A DNA stretch of 10,133 nt from Prevotellaceae bacterium (GCA_031270565.1 JAISXJ010000128.1:1-10133), one strand, 5' to 3'; counted from the first letter of the stretch, positions 1-8,604 are shown. Notes: a model not told the origin generated them from the letters alone. Program-made: numbers and translations.

Positions 1-29
1 CTGAAAGGTGCGACAAGTGATAAAAAGTC

Positions 30-145
30 CTGCCTTGTCAGGCAGTGGATAGGAGGGCGTCGTTTTCCGCAGGTCGCTGACCTGCGGTTATGAAGATGTT
101 GCCCTAACGGGCAAAAAACGGCTTCCCAGACTGCCTGCAAGGCAG
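30..145. repeat. Cluster of four short GC-rich palindromes
   Basis: Four hairpin-capable palindromes lie within 116 nt. They are CTGCCT-TGTC-AGGCAG at 30-45, CCGCAGGTC-GCT-GACCTGCGG at 67-87 (9-bp stem), TTGCCC-TAAC-GGGCAA at 99-114, and CTGCCT-GCA-AGGCAG at 131-145. The first and last share the same stem with different loops. The third, with its flanking A run (100-118), is the exact reverse complement of 19 nt inside the 31-nt repeat at 9278-9308 and 9341-9371. This looks like REP-type intergenic repeat DNA. No gene is recognisable in 1-366. Confidence 0.7.
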
Positions 146-152
146 ATTCGTG

Positions 153-180
153 TATTGGCTGCGCCGAACGTTGTTTCGTG
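153..180 (-). repeat. 28-nt dispersed repeat, left copy (inverted relative to right copy)
   Basis: The reverse complement of this segment begins CACGAAACAAC and ends CAGCCAATA. It matches 9498-9525 at 25 of 28 positions (differences at repeat positions 12, 13 and 20). The two copies point in opposite directions and lie on either side of the whole citrate lyase operon. There is no transposase and no clear target duplication, so I read them as members of a dispersed repeat family rather than the ends of a mobile element. Confidence 0.6.
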
Positions 181-201
181 GCTAAATTACTCTCCTGAGA
201 G

Positions 202-240
202 AACGTTAAGGTCTTTAAGGACATTAAGGACGTTAAGGAA
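202..240. repeat. Short degenerate tandem repeat (TTAAGGAC units)
   Basis: About four units of 9-10 nt follow one another: TTAAGGTCT, TTAAGGACA, TTAAGGACG and TTAAGGAAA. A small CTCTC-CT-GAGAG palindrome sits just upstream at 190-201. The array is too short and degenerate for a CRISPR. No function is evident. Confidence 0.5.
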
Positions 241-246
241 AAACTG

Positions 247-275
247 AAAACTACACTCTAAAAACTACACTCTAA
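247..275 (+). repeat. Two copies of the AAAACTACACTCTAA motif
   Basis: The 15-nt motif occurs at 247-261 and 261-275, sharing one base. The ACTACACTCTAA core appears again on the plus strand near 9527-9538. Its reverse complement (TAGAGTGTAGTTTT) occurs several times between 9271 and 9355. It is therefore a repeat family present on both flanks of the operon. The function is unknown. Confidence 0.55.
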
Positions 276-307
276 CAACCGAAATCTGAAAAAAAGGAAA
301 AAGCAAC

Positions 308-347
308 AAAAAACTCCTCGCTTGCATTAGAGAGCAAACGAGGAGTT
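308..347 (-). terminator. Intrinsic terminator of the cit-acn-icd operon
   Basis: Read on the minus strand just after the isocitrate dehydrogenase stop, AACTCCTCG (347-339) pairs with CGAGGAGTT (320-312) as a 9-bp stem. The stem extends by four more pairs (TTGC/GCAA) across one mismatch, with a loop of about 8 nt. A run of six T follows directly (308-313 on the plus strand). The hairpin plus U-tract and its position 20 nt past the last stop codon mark the end of the operon. The stem sequence CTCCTCG/CGAGGAG also occurs in a hairpin at 9896-9916, so the terminator may derive from, or have seeded, a repeat family. Confidence 0.85.
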
Positions 348-366
348 ATTACCGCTTTTAAGAGAC

Positions 367-1578
367 TTAAAGGACTAAAAGTTTGTCTAACCGTACTTTT
401 ATCTCTTTAATAAACTCCGTCGTATTGACCGCTTTGGGCGTTATTCCCTCCATCAAATTTACAAGGTCTTTGGTTACGATACCATCATTAAGCGTTTCAT
501 AACAGGCTTTTTCCAGACAATCGGCATATCTTGTCAATTCCGGCAGCGCGTCTAATTCACCACGCTTACGAAACGCGCCAGACCATGCAAATAGCGTTGC
601 CACAGGGTTGGTAGATGTTTCTTCACCTTTCAGATATTTATAATAGTGGCGGGTTACAGTTCCATGAGCGGCTTCATATTCATACTTGCCGTCCGGGCTT
701 ACCAGCACACTGGTCATCATAGCTAACGAGCCAAATGCGGTGGACACCATATCGCTCATCACGTCGCCATCGTAGTTTTTGCAAGCCCAGATATAGCCGC
801 CCTCAGAACGAACGACACGCGCAACAGCATCGTCAATCAACGTGTAAAAATATTCCAAACCTGCTTTTGCAAACTCTTCCCTGTAATCCTGATACACTTC
901 TTCAAAGATGGCTTTAAAAAAGCCGTCATATTTCTTAGAAATAGTGTCTTTCGTTGAAAACCACAAGTCCTGCTTAGTACTCAACGCAAATTTAAAGCAC
1001 GAGTGCGCAAACGAACGGATTGATTTTTCGGTGTTATGCGTACCCTGAATCACGCCGATTCCGGCAAACTTCTGTATCTCCACCTCCGTTTTCTTTCCAC
1101 TATTCCCGACAAAGACCAGAGATGCCACTCCCGGCTCATCGGTTTTGATTTCTACGCCCTTATAAACGTCTCCGTAGGCGTGACGTGCGATGGTAATCGG
1201 CTTTTTCCAACTTTTTACGGCAGGCTTAATACTCTCTATCGTGATGGGAGCACGAAAAACAGTGCCATCAAGAATAGAACGAATCGTGCCGTTGGGGCTT
1301 TTCCACATCTCTTTGAGTTTGTACTCCGTCATTCGCTGGTCGTTGGGCGTAATAGTGGCACACTTTACGGCTACACCGTACTTTTGAGTTGCCTTTGCCG
1401 CATCAACAGTGATTTGGTCGTTTGTCTCATCTCTTTTTTCAAGTCCGAGGTCATAATACTCCGACTTAAGTTCTACATAGGGCAGAATAAGTTCATCTTT
1501 TAATACCTGCCAAATAATTCTGGTCATCTCATCGCCATCCATTTCCACTAATGGCGTGGTCATTTGAATTTTTTTCAT
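367..1578 (-). CDS. icd: NADP-dependent isocitrate dehydrogenase (eukaryote-like type)
   Basis: This enzyme interconverts isocitrate + NADP+ and 2-oxoglutarate + CO2 + NADPH in the cytoplasm. At 403 residues it has the usual length of the homodimeric IDH1/IDH2-like subfamily, not the E. coli Icd type. The isocitrate-binding stretch SPNGTIRSIL lies at 94-103, with R109 (FRAPI) and R132 (ARHAYGD). The catalytic lysine equivalent is in TISKKYDG (about K215). The metal-binding aspartates lie in LIDDA (249-250) and NYDGDVMSD (272, 276). AHGTVTRHY (304-312) contains the Arg-His pair (310-311) that marks NADP rather than NAD specificity in this family. The start overlaps the hydratase stop by 4 nt (ATGA), indicating translational coupling. 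It is the last gene before the terminator. Placement with citrate lyase suggests it supplies 2-oxoglutarate and NADPH from citrate, or runs in reverse as a reductive carboxylase; the sequence does not decide which. Confidence 0.95.
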   Translation of the reverse strand: MKKIQMTTPLVEMDGDEMTRIIWQVLKDELILPYVELKSEYYDLGLEKRDETNDQITVDAAKATQKYGVAVKCATITPNDQRMTEYKLKEMWKSPNGTIRSILDGTVFRAPITIESIKPAVKSWKKPITIARHAYGDVYKGVEIKTDEPGVASLVFVGNSGKKTEVEIQKFAGIGVIQGTHNTEKSIRSFAHSCFKFALSTKQDLWFSTKDTISKKYDGFFKAIFEEVYQDYREEFAKAGLEYFYTLIDDAVARVVRSEGGYIWACKNYDGDVMSDMVSTAFGSLAMMTSVLVSPDGKYEYEAAHGTVTRHYYKYLKGEETSTNPVATLFAWSGAFRKRGELDALPELTRYADCLEKACYETLNDGIVTKDLVNLMEGITPKAVNTTEFIKEIKVRLDKLLVL

Positions 1579-3845
1579 AATACTTCTTTTAGTTGTTTTT
1601 TATTTTTTGCTGCATAATAATTCATTAGACATCCGTTTGAAAGGATACTCCGTTCTTCCGCTGTCAGGTTTTTGACAAACAGGGTGATGTCGCTTACGTT
1701 ATTCCCACTGATTATCTTTGCCTGAATCTCTTCGATGCCGTTTTCAATTGCCTGTTTAATGCCGGGAACAAACACGTAATCTCCAGCTTGACAGTTGAAG
1801 GTTGTTTCCGGCGCAATGGTAAACGGAACGATGCCCCAGTTTATACAGTTGCTGCGGTAACGTTTGGTGGCGTATTCGTAACAGATATTGGCGTCGCCGC
1901 CCAATACTTTCTGGCAAGAAGCCGCCTGCTCGCGAGCCGACCCGTCGCCCGGCTTATTGGCAAACACGCACGAACCGAAAGAGGTGTTCCGTACCAGTTC
2001 TTTTGCATTGCCGACCTTAGCCAACGCATCCAATATGTTTTGTGTGGCATTTTCCGTCCTGCGTTCCCCATCCTGCGCTTTGATGCGTTTGCTCAGTTCT
2101 ACATATTCCGGCACACGTCTGGAAAGCGTAAATTCTGCCAGTCTCAACGGGTTGGAACGATAACTTGAAGTTTCGCCCGACGGTATCAACTCATCAGTAG
2201 TTGTTACCGCATCCCTGATGACTGCCGCAAGCTCCAACAGCATGTTATCTTCCATTGCGTACATTTTTGGCCAGTCGGTGATATTGGGACCCAGTTTCAG
2301 TTCTTCCTGCGGATTAGCCTTTCCGAATCCTTGATATACACGTTTTTCGTATATCTTACTGTCGAATATATATTTGTCGTGTTTATCATCATAGACTATA
2401 TCCGTAGCGGGCGTCAGCGCTCCGCCGTTAGCCGCAGTAGCGGCAATTGAGCGGGCATCCATCAACGCCACCGACGATATTTGTCTCTGATTCGGTTTAG
2501 AGCCTTCCCTGTTTGGGAAATTGCGGGTCGTGTGCCGAATACTCAAGCCGTTGTTTGAAGGAACATCACCTGCGCCGAAACAAGGTCCACAGAATGCAGG
2601 TTTAATAACTACTCCTGCCTCCAGTAATTTCTCGGCTATTCCGTTGCGTGTTATCGCCATATAAACCGGCGTGCTCTGCGGATATGCCGACATCGTGAAA
2701 TAGTTGTTACCAATTGAGCCGCCGTTGAGAATTGCTCCTGCCGCGCACAGATTGTCATACGTACCTCCGGCGCAACCGGCAATGATACCCTGGTCTGCCA
2801 CAATTTTCCCGTTGACAACCTTGCTTGTGAGATTAAAATCTATCTGCTCGCCAAAAAGTTCTTTACCCTCTTTTTCTATTTTTCTGAGAATATCTATCGG
2901 GTTTTCATTCAGTTCTTTGATGGTAAATGCGTTGGACGGATGGAAGGGCAAGGCTATCATCGCCTCTTCCGTCGAAAGGTCAATACGTATCATACCATCG
3001 TAATATGCCACATCTCCGGGCTTCAATTCCTTATAATCGCCAGACCGCAGATGCGTGTCGTAATGTTCTTTAACGACGTCGTCGGTAATCCAGATTGAAC
3101 TCAGACAGGTGGTTTCGGTAGTCATAATATCTATGCCGTTGCGGAAATCAATGGGCAAATGTTTTACGCCCGGACCGGCAAACTCAAGTACTTTATTTTT
3201 GACAAAACCATTGTCAAAAACCGCCTTTACCATTGACATGGCAATGTCGTGAGGTCCAACTCCTTTTTTTACTTCGCCCTCAAGCCAAACTAAAATAACT
3301 TCCGGAGCATTTACATCCCATGTGTTGGAGAGCAATTGTTTTACCAACTCGCCACCGCCTTCGCCCACGCCCATACATCCGAGAGAACCGTAACGGGTAT
3401 GGCTGTCTGAGCCTAAAACCATCTTGCCACATTTCACAATGGCTTCGCGTGCGTACTGGTGAATTACAGCCTGATTTGCGGGAATGTAAATTCCTCCATA
3501 CTTTTTTGCTGCGGAGAGACCAAAAACATGGTCATCTTCATTAATTGTTCCTCCTACGGCGCACAGGGAGTTGTGGCAGTTCGTCATCGCATAAGGAATC
3601 GGAAACTCTTTCAGACCACTGGCACGAGCCGTCTGTATGATGCCAACATACGTGATGTCGTGAGACATCAGGGCATCAAAACTTATTTGCATCTTCGTTT
3701 TGTCCGACGACTTGTCGTGTGCACGCAGTACGGAATAAGTAATTGTTTTTTCACGAGCTTCACCGGCATCAGGCAGCCCCTCCCTTGTAGTTACGATGTC
3801 TTTGCCATTCAGCAAATAGACACCATTTTTGACTAATTCAATCAT
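1575..3845 (-). CDS. Aconitase-family hydratase, YbhJ-like; probable citrate/isocitrate isomerase
   Basis: This is a cytoplasmic 4Fe-4S hydro-lyase of the aconitase superfamily, 756 residues long. Its sequence and length fit the E. coli YbhJ-type hydratases rather than AcnA (about 890) or AcnB (about 865). GSDSHT is at 145-150. The three cluster cysteines are C358 (IAGCAGG), C419 and C422 (FCGPCFGAGD). NNGLSIRHTTRNFPNREGS lies at about 431-449. A C-terminal swivelling domain carries GDGSAREQAAS (633-643), the counterpart of the SSREHAA substrate loop, followed by ATKRYRSNCINWG. All cluster ligands are present, so it should be active. The family lacks, to my knowledge, a well-established substrate. 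Its position between the citrate lyase genes and isocitrate dehydrogenase argues strongly that it interconverts citrate and isocitrate here. It starts 22 nt after the citC-citG stop and overlaps icd by 4 nt. The alternative is hydration of another tricarboxylate. Confidence 0.9.
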   Translation of the reverse strand: MIELVKNGVYLLNGKDIVTTREGLPDAGEAREKTITYSVLRAHDKSSDKTKMQISFDALMSHDITYVGIIQTARASGLKEFPIPYAMTNCHNSLCAVGGTINEDDHVFGLSAAKKYGGIYIPANQAVIHQYAREAIVKCGKMVLGSDSHTRYGSLGCMGVGEGGGELVKQLLSNTWDVNAPEVILVWLEGEVKKGVGPHDIAMSMVKAVFDNGFVKNKVLEFAGPGVKHLPIDFRNGIDIMTTETTCLSSIWITDDVVKEHYDTHLRSGDYKELKPGDVAYYDGMIRIDLSTEEAMIALPFHPSNAFTIKELNENPIDILRKIEKEGKELFGEQIDFNLTSKVVNGKIVADQGIIAGCAGGTYDNLCAAGAILNGGSIGNNYFTMSAYPQSTPVYMAITRNGIAEKLLEAGVVIKPAFCGPCFGAGDVPSNNGLSIRHTTRNFPNREGSKPNQRQISSVALMDARSIAATAANGGALTPATDIVYDDKHDKYIFDSKIYEKRVYQGFGKANPQEELKLGPNITDWPKMYAMEDNMLLELAAVIRDAVTTTDELIPSGETSSYRSNPLRLAEFTLSRRVPEYVELSKRIKAQDGERRTENATQNILDALAKVGNAKELVRNTSFGSCVFANKPGDGSAREQAASCQKVLGGDANICYEYATKRYRSNCINWGIVPFTIAPETTFNCQAGDYVFVPGIKQAIENGIEEIQAKIISGNNVSDITLFVKNLTAEERSILSNGCLMNYYAAKNKKQLKEVL

Positions 3846-3867
3846 CTCTACTAATTTTTCAGTGTTA

Positions 3868-5652
3868 TTATTCAGTTAATATATCTTCTAAGAAAATAAT
3901 CATAGCAAGCATATCAGCGCTTCCGCCCGGGCTGATATTATTTTGAATGAAATATGTATTGAGTTCACGGACTTTTTCTACATTGTAGCTTTTGTACAAT
4001 TCAGCGGCACAAGTCTTAACCGTCAAAGCCACTTCAGCGCCTTTTCGATGGAAGACATTGCTGTCGTCCAATACGGATATGATGAGCAATAATATCCTGA
4101 TATTGGCAGTATTTCTATTCTCGCCGTTTTCAATCATTTTCGTGTAAGCCGGCAATACGGTTGTAAACATGTCGCGGTATCCGTCGCGAGCATTATCCAA
4201 AGCGCCTTTAATGTTGTATTTTTGATATACTTTTCCGCCATTGCTGTCGGTTTGTCTTTCAAAATGAATGGCAATAGCCGAAATCGTTTCAGAGATTTTT
4301 TCTGGGGTTAATGCCTCGCCACGCGCCAGAAGCATGGAAACGGCGACAATACACAGTCCCATAGAAAAGATAGTTCCCCGATGTGTATTTACCCCTCCTG
4401 TTGCGGCAAGCATAGCCTTTTCGGCGTTAATACCGATTGTTCGTGTCTCAAGAAAAACATCCTTGAACGGCTTGCCGGCATATTCCATTCCCATTTTTAC
4501 CAATTGCTCAAAACAGGGATGTATGGCATCAATACTTCTACGCATCAAATCGTAAGTCATATCATTATGAGCGCCATTATCCTCTTTGTCCACCAGACCG
4601 GGCTTTGGTGTCGTGTTCAATTCCTCGTACAGCGCATTAGCGGCAGCCAAAGCCAACTTTTTTGCACAAAAAGAGACAACAAAAGGTTTCGTTGTCTGCG
4701 GCGTCAATGCCAACGCTTTTTGCAGTTGAAACGTTTTTATAAACGCTCTCACCGATGTAGCGCTGATATCTTTTCCTTCGTACTGAAGACGCTTTATCTC
4801 CTGAAATTCAATTCCTGTGGCGGGTAAGATAGATTCCATCATCCTGTTATACTCACAGGTCAACTTATCGTGCTTTTCCGTTCCCGCAAAACGGATGCTT
4901 ATACCAAGCGCCGGAACAATATGAGAGGTGAAAATATCCAAATCAAGTTCGATTTGCGTTTTACATAAATCGTTAACTTCTTTGATAAAATAACTTGGAA
5001 AAGTAGCGGACGAGATGACATATTTTCCTCCTTCGTGAATCACGACATTTTGTAAATCGGCAACACCATCTTTTACCATTTGCAGTCGGTCGCGATACGA
5101 AAATTCCGACCTGTCTTCTTCTACCACAAAAATATGTAAGGCATCAACACTTTTTGCAGCTTGTTCCACAAGATAGCGATGACCCAGTGTCATCGGATTG
5201 CAGTTCATTACAATACAGCCGTTAACGCCATTTCGCCTGCTTTGAGAAAGGGTGTTGCAATAGTCCGAAATACCATAAGGATTGCTTTCCAAGAGAATGG
5301 CTTTCGACGCTTTGCCGACAACATTAAATGCCAGACTTTTGAAAATGGCTTCGTTTTCGGGCTTGGTGAATACGAAAATATTATCGTATCCCCGTTTTTG
5401 CCCGATTGAACGGAGGTGTGATACAAGTTTGTTTGTCAGATTATATTCCCTCGCAACGGGCGCCACAGCCACACACTTTATGACATTTTCAGAAAAACCA
5501 CCGCCGGCAAGCATTTCATTTCCACTGAAAATGCCTGCATAATAATCCAAATCTTCCAGCATCAACCCGTTTCCCAGCAGAAAGTGTTCTACTGTTTTTC
5601 GTACTACTTTGCCGGACAGAGGCAGTTCTCTTATTTCAACATTTTCAAACAT
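3868..5652 (-). CDS. citC-citG: Fused citrate lyase ligase (CitC) and triphosphoribosyl-dephospho-CoA synthase (CitG)
   Basis: Two enzymes normally encoded separately are joined in one 594-residue frame. Residues 1 to about 125 form the GNAT-like N-terminal domain of CitC. Residues about 143-310 form the nucleotidyltransferase domain, with the HIGH-type motif NPMTLGHR (152-159) and ISATSVR (296-302). This part uses ATP and acetate to acetylate the CitD prosthetic group. From about 328 the CitG domain begins: TPKPGLVD (348-355), NGAHNDM (359-365), GGVNTHRG (419-426), DDSNVFHRKG (529-538) and SPGGSADM (574-581). CitG makes 2'-(5''-triphosphoribosyl)-3'-dephospho-CoA from ATP and dephospho-CoA. 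Both halves look complete, with a linker of only about 15-20 residues. The start overlaps citX by 22 nt; it gives an MFENVEIREL N-terminus that aligns with CitC starts. Known fusions in this pathway include CitX-CitG in some Gammaproteobacteria. This arrangement is different. Confidence 0.93.
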   Translation of the reverse strand: MFENVEIRELPLSGKVVRKTVEHFLLGNGLMLEDLDYYAGIFSGNEMLAGGGFSENVIKCVAVAPVAREYNLTNKLVSHLRSIGQKRGYDNIFVFTKPENEAIFKSLAFNVVGKASKAILLESNPYGISDYCNTLSQSRRNGVNGCIVMNCNPMTLGHRYLVEQAAKSVDALHIFVVEEDRSEFSYRDRLQMVKDGVADLQNVVIHEGGKYVISSATFPSYFIKEVNDLCKTQIELDLDIFTSHIVPALGISIRFAGTEKHDKLTCEYNRMMESILPATGIEFQEIKRLQYEGKDISATSVRAFIKTFQLQKALALTPQTTKPFVVSFCAKKLALAAANALYEELNTTPKPGLVDKEDNGAHNDMTYDLMRRSIDAIHPCFEQLVKMGMEYAGKPFKDVFLETRTIGINAEKAMLAATGGVNTHRGTIFSMGLCIVAVSMLLARGEALTPEKISETISAIAIHFERQTDSNGGKVYQKYNIKGALDNARDGYRDMFTTVLPAYTKMIENGENRNTANIRILLLIISVLDDSNVFHRKGAEVALTVKTCAAELYKSYNVEKVRELNTYFIQNNISPGGSADMLAMIIFLEDILTE

Positions 5653-6155
5653 TGATAATCATACATTTTTTCTATCATTTCTTTGACCTTATTCTGTATG
5701 TCGGCTGACGTGTGTGTCCGGTTGCGCATACAGACACGTGCATCCTGATTGCAGAGCAGGCATTTGCGCGGGTTGTATCCGGCATCTTCACGAGAGAGAG
5801 GAAGTCCGTCTTCCGTAATGACGTCAATATCAAACAAACGTCCCAAGGGATGTTCGTCTTCAATCCGGCAAGTCATTCTTTTCGTTTCGAGTGCATCCGT
5901 ACGGACAACAAACAGGGCTTCGTATCCTGTTTTCAAGTCATATTCGTCAAAGGTAACGATACCGGCTTCTAACTTTTGCCGTATTGCATCGACAGCCTGC
6001 CGTGAAAGGAAAAGCGTATGCGCATTTCTTTTCACCGTTCCGGGCATAACAACAGTAAGGCTGATGAGCGGTTGGTGATATTTTTTTATCAACGCGCGTT
6101 GTTTCGCCTGCCTGTTGTCCCGGCTTTCGAGCAGTTCCTGCAAGGATACCTCCAT
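5631..6155 (-). CDS. citX: Holo-citrate lyase synthase (phosphoribosyl-dephospho-CoA transferase)
   Basis: CitX transfers the CoA-like prosthetic group made by CitG onto the conserved serine of apo-CitD, releasing pyrophosphate. The 174-residue length is close to the usual 180 or so. Recognisable family features are PGTVKRNAHT (38-47) near the N-terminus, HPLGRLFDIDV (102-112), and the cysteine-containing stretch NPRKCLLCNQDARVC (128-142) followed by RTHT. The gene begins 9 nt after the citF stop. Its 3' end overlaps the citC-citG fusion by 22 nt, so translation of the two is probably coupled. Producing transferase and synthase together makes sense because the two steps are consecutive. In many enterobacterial operons citX and citG are neighbours or fused. 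Here citG is instead fused to citC, immediately downstream. Confidence 0.92.
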   Translation of the reverse strand: MEVSLQELLESRDNRQAKQRALIKKYHQPLISLTVVMPGTVKRNAHTLFLSRQAVDAIRQKLEAGIVTFDEYDLKTGYEALFVVRTDALETKRMTCRIEDEHPLGRLFDIDVITEDGLPLSREDAGYNPRKCLLCNQDARVCMRNRTHTSADIQNKVKEMIEKMYDYQCLKMLK

Positions 6156-6164
6156 TTTTGACGG

Positions 6165-7718
6165 TTATTTATCTTTAATATTCCGAACAATATCCATCAC
6201 TGAGCCATCTCTGCTCATCACGATACCGACTGTTCTCTCGCCAAACGGCAACGGGTCGGCGTCGCCGATGATTTTCCGGGCTTTTTCCTTCAAATCGTGT
6301 ATCTGCACCACGTTGACATGCGCTACTTTCAGGCGTTCGGCAATTTCGGGACGGTTGGGATTAACCGCAACGCCGTAATCGGTAACAATCACGTCAACGC
6401 TTGTTCCCGGCGTTATCAGCGTTGTAACTTCGTCCACTACGCAGGGGATACGTCCTCGCAGCAACGGGCAAACGATGATAGACAGCGCCGCGTCGGCTGC
6501 CGTATCCGGATGTCCGCCGATAGCGCCCCGTATCACGCCGTCGCTACCGACCAGCACGTTTGCATTGAAATTAACATCAACCTCCAATGCCGATAAAATA
6601 ACCATATCAAGCCAGTGTACGGCAGAGCCGATTTCTAATGCGCTTGCATACTCGTTGGCAGAAACTTCTTTGTGCATCCGGTTATTAATTAACGATTCGG
6701 CAGCGCCCCTGTCAAAGGACTGTACGTCTATCAGGCGCTCAATAAGACCCTCTTCGTGCAATTTGACCATGTGTGTCGTAATTCCGCCGAGGGCAAAACT
6801 TGCCTTTATATTTTTCTCAATCATTTTTTCACGGATGAACTTTACCACAGCAAGGGACGCTCCGCCTGTTCCGGTCTGTATTGAGAAGCCGTTTTGGAAA
6901 TAACCACCATTGATGACCACCTTCGCGGCGGTTTGAGCCAGAAGAAGGTCGCGGGGATTCTTACTGTCGCGGATAGCGCCGGATGAAATTTTGGCAGCGT
7001 CACCGATAGAATCAACCTCCACGACAAAATCAACATCGCGTTCCGAGATTGAATTTGGCGTGTTCGGATAGGGCATGAGGCTATCGGTAATTATCACCAC
7101 TTTGTCAGCATACTGAGCGTCAACCTTTGCGTAGCCCAATGAGCCACAGATAGATTTTACATTTTCGCCCTGCGCATATCCGCAGGCATTTCCAAGCGAA
7201 TCGCACGAGGGAGCGCCAAGAAACGCGACGTCTATATGCAACTCCCCGTTGGCGATTGCCGCCGCCCGTCCGCCGTGAGAACGGAATATAACCGGCTCGT
7301 CCATCAGCCCGTGCGAAATAGCCGCGCCAAGCGCTCCGCGCAGACCGGAAGTAGAGATGCGGGATATAATCCCATTGCGAATGTGCGCTATCAGCGGTTC
7401 GTGCACGTCGATAAGACTGGATGCGGCTAAATGCAAATGCTTAAATCCCATCTCAGCCAGTTTATCTACTACCATATTTATGACCTTGTCGCCGCTTCTG
7501 AAATGGTGATGAAACGAAATGGTCATGCCGTCTTTCAAACCTGATTGACGGATTGCTTCTTCGAGCGAAACCAACTTGGGACTTGCTTGCTGTAATTCCT
7601 TGCGCGGGGTGGCGATTTTGCCCCTTACCAATGGATTTTTTCCTTCGGAATATACGGGGAAGCCTGTCTTTTGAGCCATCGCTTCTATCTGCTTTACTCT
7701 GTTTGCTATCTTATTCAT
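6165..7718 (-). CDS. citF: Citrate lyase alpha subunit (citrate:acetyl-ACP transferase)
   Basis: CitF exchanges the acetyl group on the CitD prosthetic arm for citrate, forming citryl-ACP and free acetate. It is the largest subunit of the cytoplasmic citrate lyase complex. The protein is 517 residues, against about 510 in enterobacteria, and appears full length. Characteristic stretches are ISFHHHFRSGD (67-77), ISTSGLRGALG (121-131), FRSHGGRAAAI (145-155), QTGTGGASLAVV (281-292), RGAIGGHPDTA (397-407) and VTDYGVAVNP (445-454). The fold is that of CoA-transferases. The start codon lies inside the end of citE (8-nt overlap), which supports coupled translation. The stop is 9 nt before citX. The order D-E-F-X is the usual citrate lyase order, which supports assignment over the related malonate decarboxylase alpha subunit. 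Confidence 0.96.
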   Translation of the reverse strand: MNKIANRVKQIEAMAQKTGFPVYSEGKNPLVRGKIATPRKELQQASPKLVSLEEAIRQSGLKDGMTISFHHHFRSGDKVINMVVDKLAEMGFKHLHLAASSLIDVHEPLIAHIRNGIISRISTSGLRGALGAAISHGLMDEPVIFRSHGGRAAAIANGELHIDVAFLGAPSCDSLGNACGYAQGENVKSICGSLGYAKVDAQYADKVVIITDSLMPYPNTPNSISERDVDFVVEVDSIGDAAKISSGAIRDSKNPRDLLLAQTAAKVVINGGYFQNGFSIQTGTGGASLAVVKFIREKMIEKNIKASFALGGITTHMVKLHEEGLIERLIDVQSFDRGAAESLINNRMHKEVSANEYASALEIGSAVHWLDMVILSALEVDVNFNANVLVGSDGVIRGAIGGHPDTAADAALSIIVCPLLRGRIPCVVDEVTTLITPGTSVDVIVTDYGVAVNPNRPEIAERLKVAHVNVVQIHDLKEKARKIIGDADPLPFGERTVGIVMSRDGSVMDIVRNIKDK

Positions 7719-8604
7719 ATACGTCTTCTTTTGTGATTATACCTGATGCTATGGCGAGGTCAATACAGCGTTGCGCCCTCATTACCACCGGTCTGTCAAC
7801 CATTTTTCCATCTACGGCAATAACGCCGCTTCCTCGCTTTTGGGCTTCTTTGATGCCTGCAAGAATGGCGCAGGCTTTCTCTATCTCTTTTTGCGTTGGC
7901 GCGAAAATCTCATTGACAATTTCTATTTGTCTGGGGTTGATAATAGACTTGCCGTCAAAGCCTAACTGTTTTATCAGTCGTAATTCTGCTCTGAAAGAAT
8001 CCATATCGTTCAGGTCGCTATATACGGTGTCCAGCGCATCTATACCGGCTGCCCGTGCTGCTACAACAATGGTTTGACGGGCGTAGAGCAATTCGGCGCC
8101 TTCTTTGGAACGCGACGTTTTAAGGTTGGCGCAATAGTCTTCAGCGCCAAGGGCTATTCCCATCATTCTTTTTGAAGCGGTAGCGATTGCGAAAGCATTC
8201 ATCACGCCCTGTGCGCTTTCGATGGCTGCCATAATTTTGGTACGTCCGACGCATCCTAATGACGTTTCTATCTGTTCGATGGCTTTTTCAAGCTCAACAA
8301 CTTCTTCGGCGGTTTCGGTTTTCGGCATCCTTATGACGTGCGCACCTGCTTTTACAGCTGCCTGCACGTCTTTATGTCCGTATGGGCTACCGAGCGGGTT
8401 GATACGCACAACCATTTCTATTTCTCCGTAATCTACACTTTGCAGGGCATTATAAACAAGCAGACGTGCAGCATCTTTTTCTTCCAGTGTAACAGAATCC
8501 TCAAGGTCTAACATTATGGAGTCGGGCGCATAAACGTGGGCGTCCTGCATCATACCCGGATTATTACCGGGGATGAACATCATTGTTCTTCTTAATCGTT
8601 GCAT
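7711..8604 (-). CDS. citE: Citrate lyase beta subunit (citryl-ACP lyase)
   Basis: CitE cleaves citryl-ACP to oxaloacetate and acetyl-ACP, using a divalent metal. The 297-residue protein is full length for the HpcH/HpaI aldolase-like family. It opens with RRTMMFIPGNNP (5-16), which fits the family start and supports the chosen ATG. It has MLDLEDSV (31-38), R67 in VVRINP, and the metal-binding glutamate E129 (AAIES) and aspartate D156 (GAEDY). GFDGKSIINPRQ (215-226) is typical of the C-terminal part. Free-standing CitE-like proteins can be malyl- or citramalyl-CoA lyases, but the adjacent citD and citF make this the citrate lyase subunit. It lies 20 nt after citD and overlaps citF by 8 nt. Confidence 0.96.
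   Translation of the reverse strand: MQRLRRTMMFIPGNNPGMMQDAHVYAPDSIMLDLEDSVTLEEKDAARLLVYNALQSVDYGEIEMVVRINPLGSPYGHKDVQAAVKAGAHVIRMPKTETAEEVVELEKAIEQIETSLGCVGRTKIMAAIESAQGVMNAFAIATASKRMMGIALGAEDYCANLKTSRSKEGAELLYARQTIVVAARAAGIDALDTVYSDLNDMDSFRAELRLIKQLGFDGKSIINPRQIEIVNEIFAPTQKEIEKACAILAGIKEAQKRGSGVIAVDGKMVDRPVVMRAQRCIDLAIASGIITKEDVYE

Noticed and set aside
202..275. A CRISPR-like array of short repeats
   Set aside because: Units are 9-15 nt, degenerate and without spacers of regular size, and no cas gene is present.
1036..1503. A 155-codon plus-strand open frame opposite isocitrate dehydrogenase
   Set aside because: It is an antisense shadow of a well-conserved enzyme gene; the residues show no family features. 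The same applies to other plus-strand frames opposite the operon genes.
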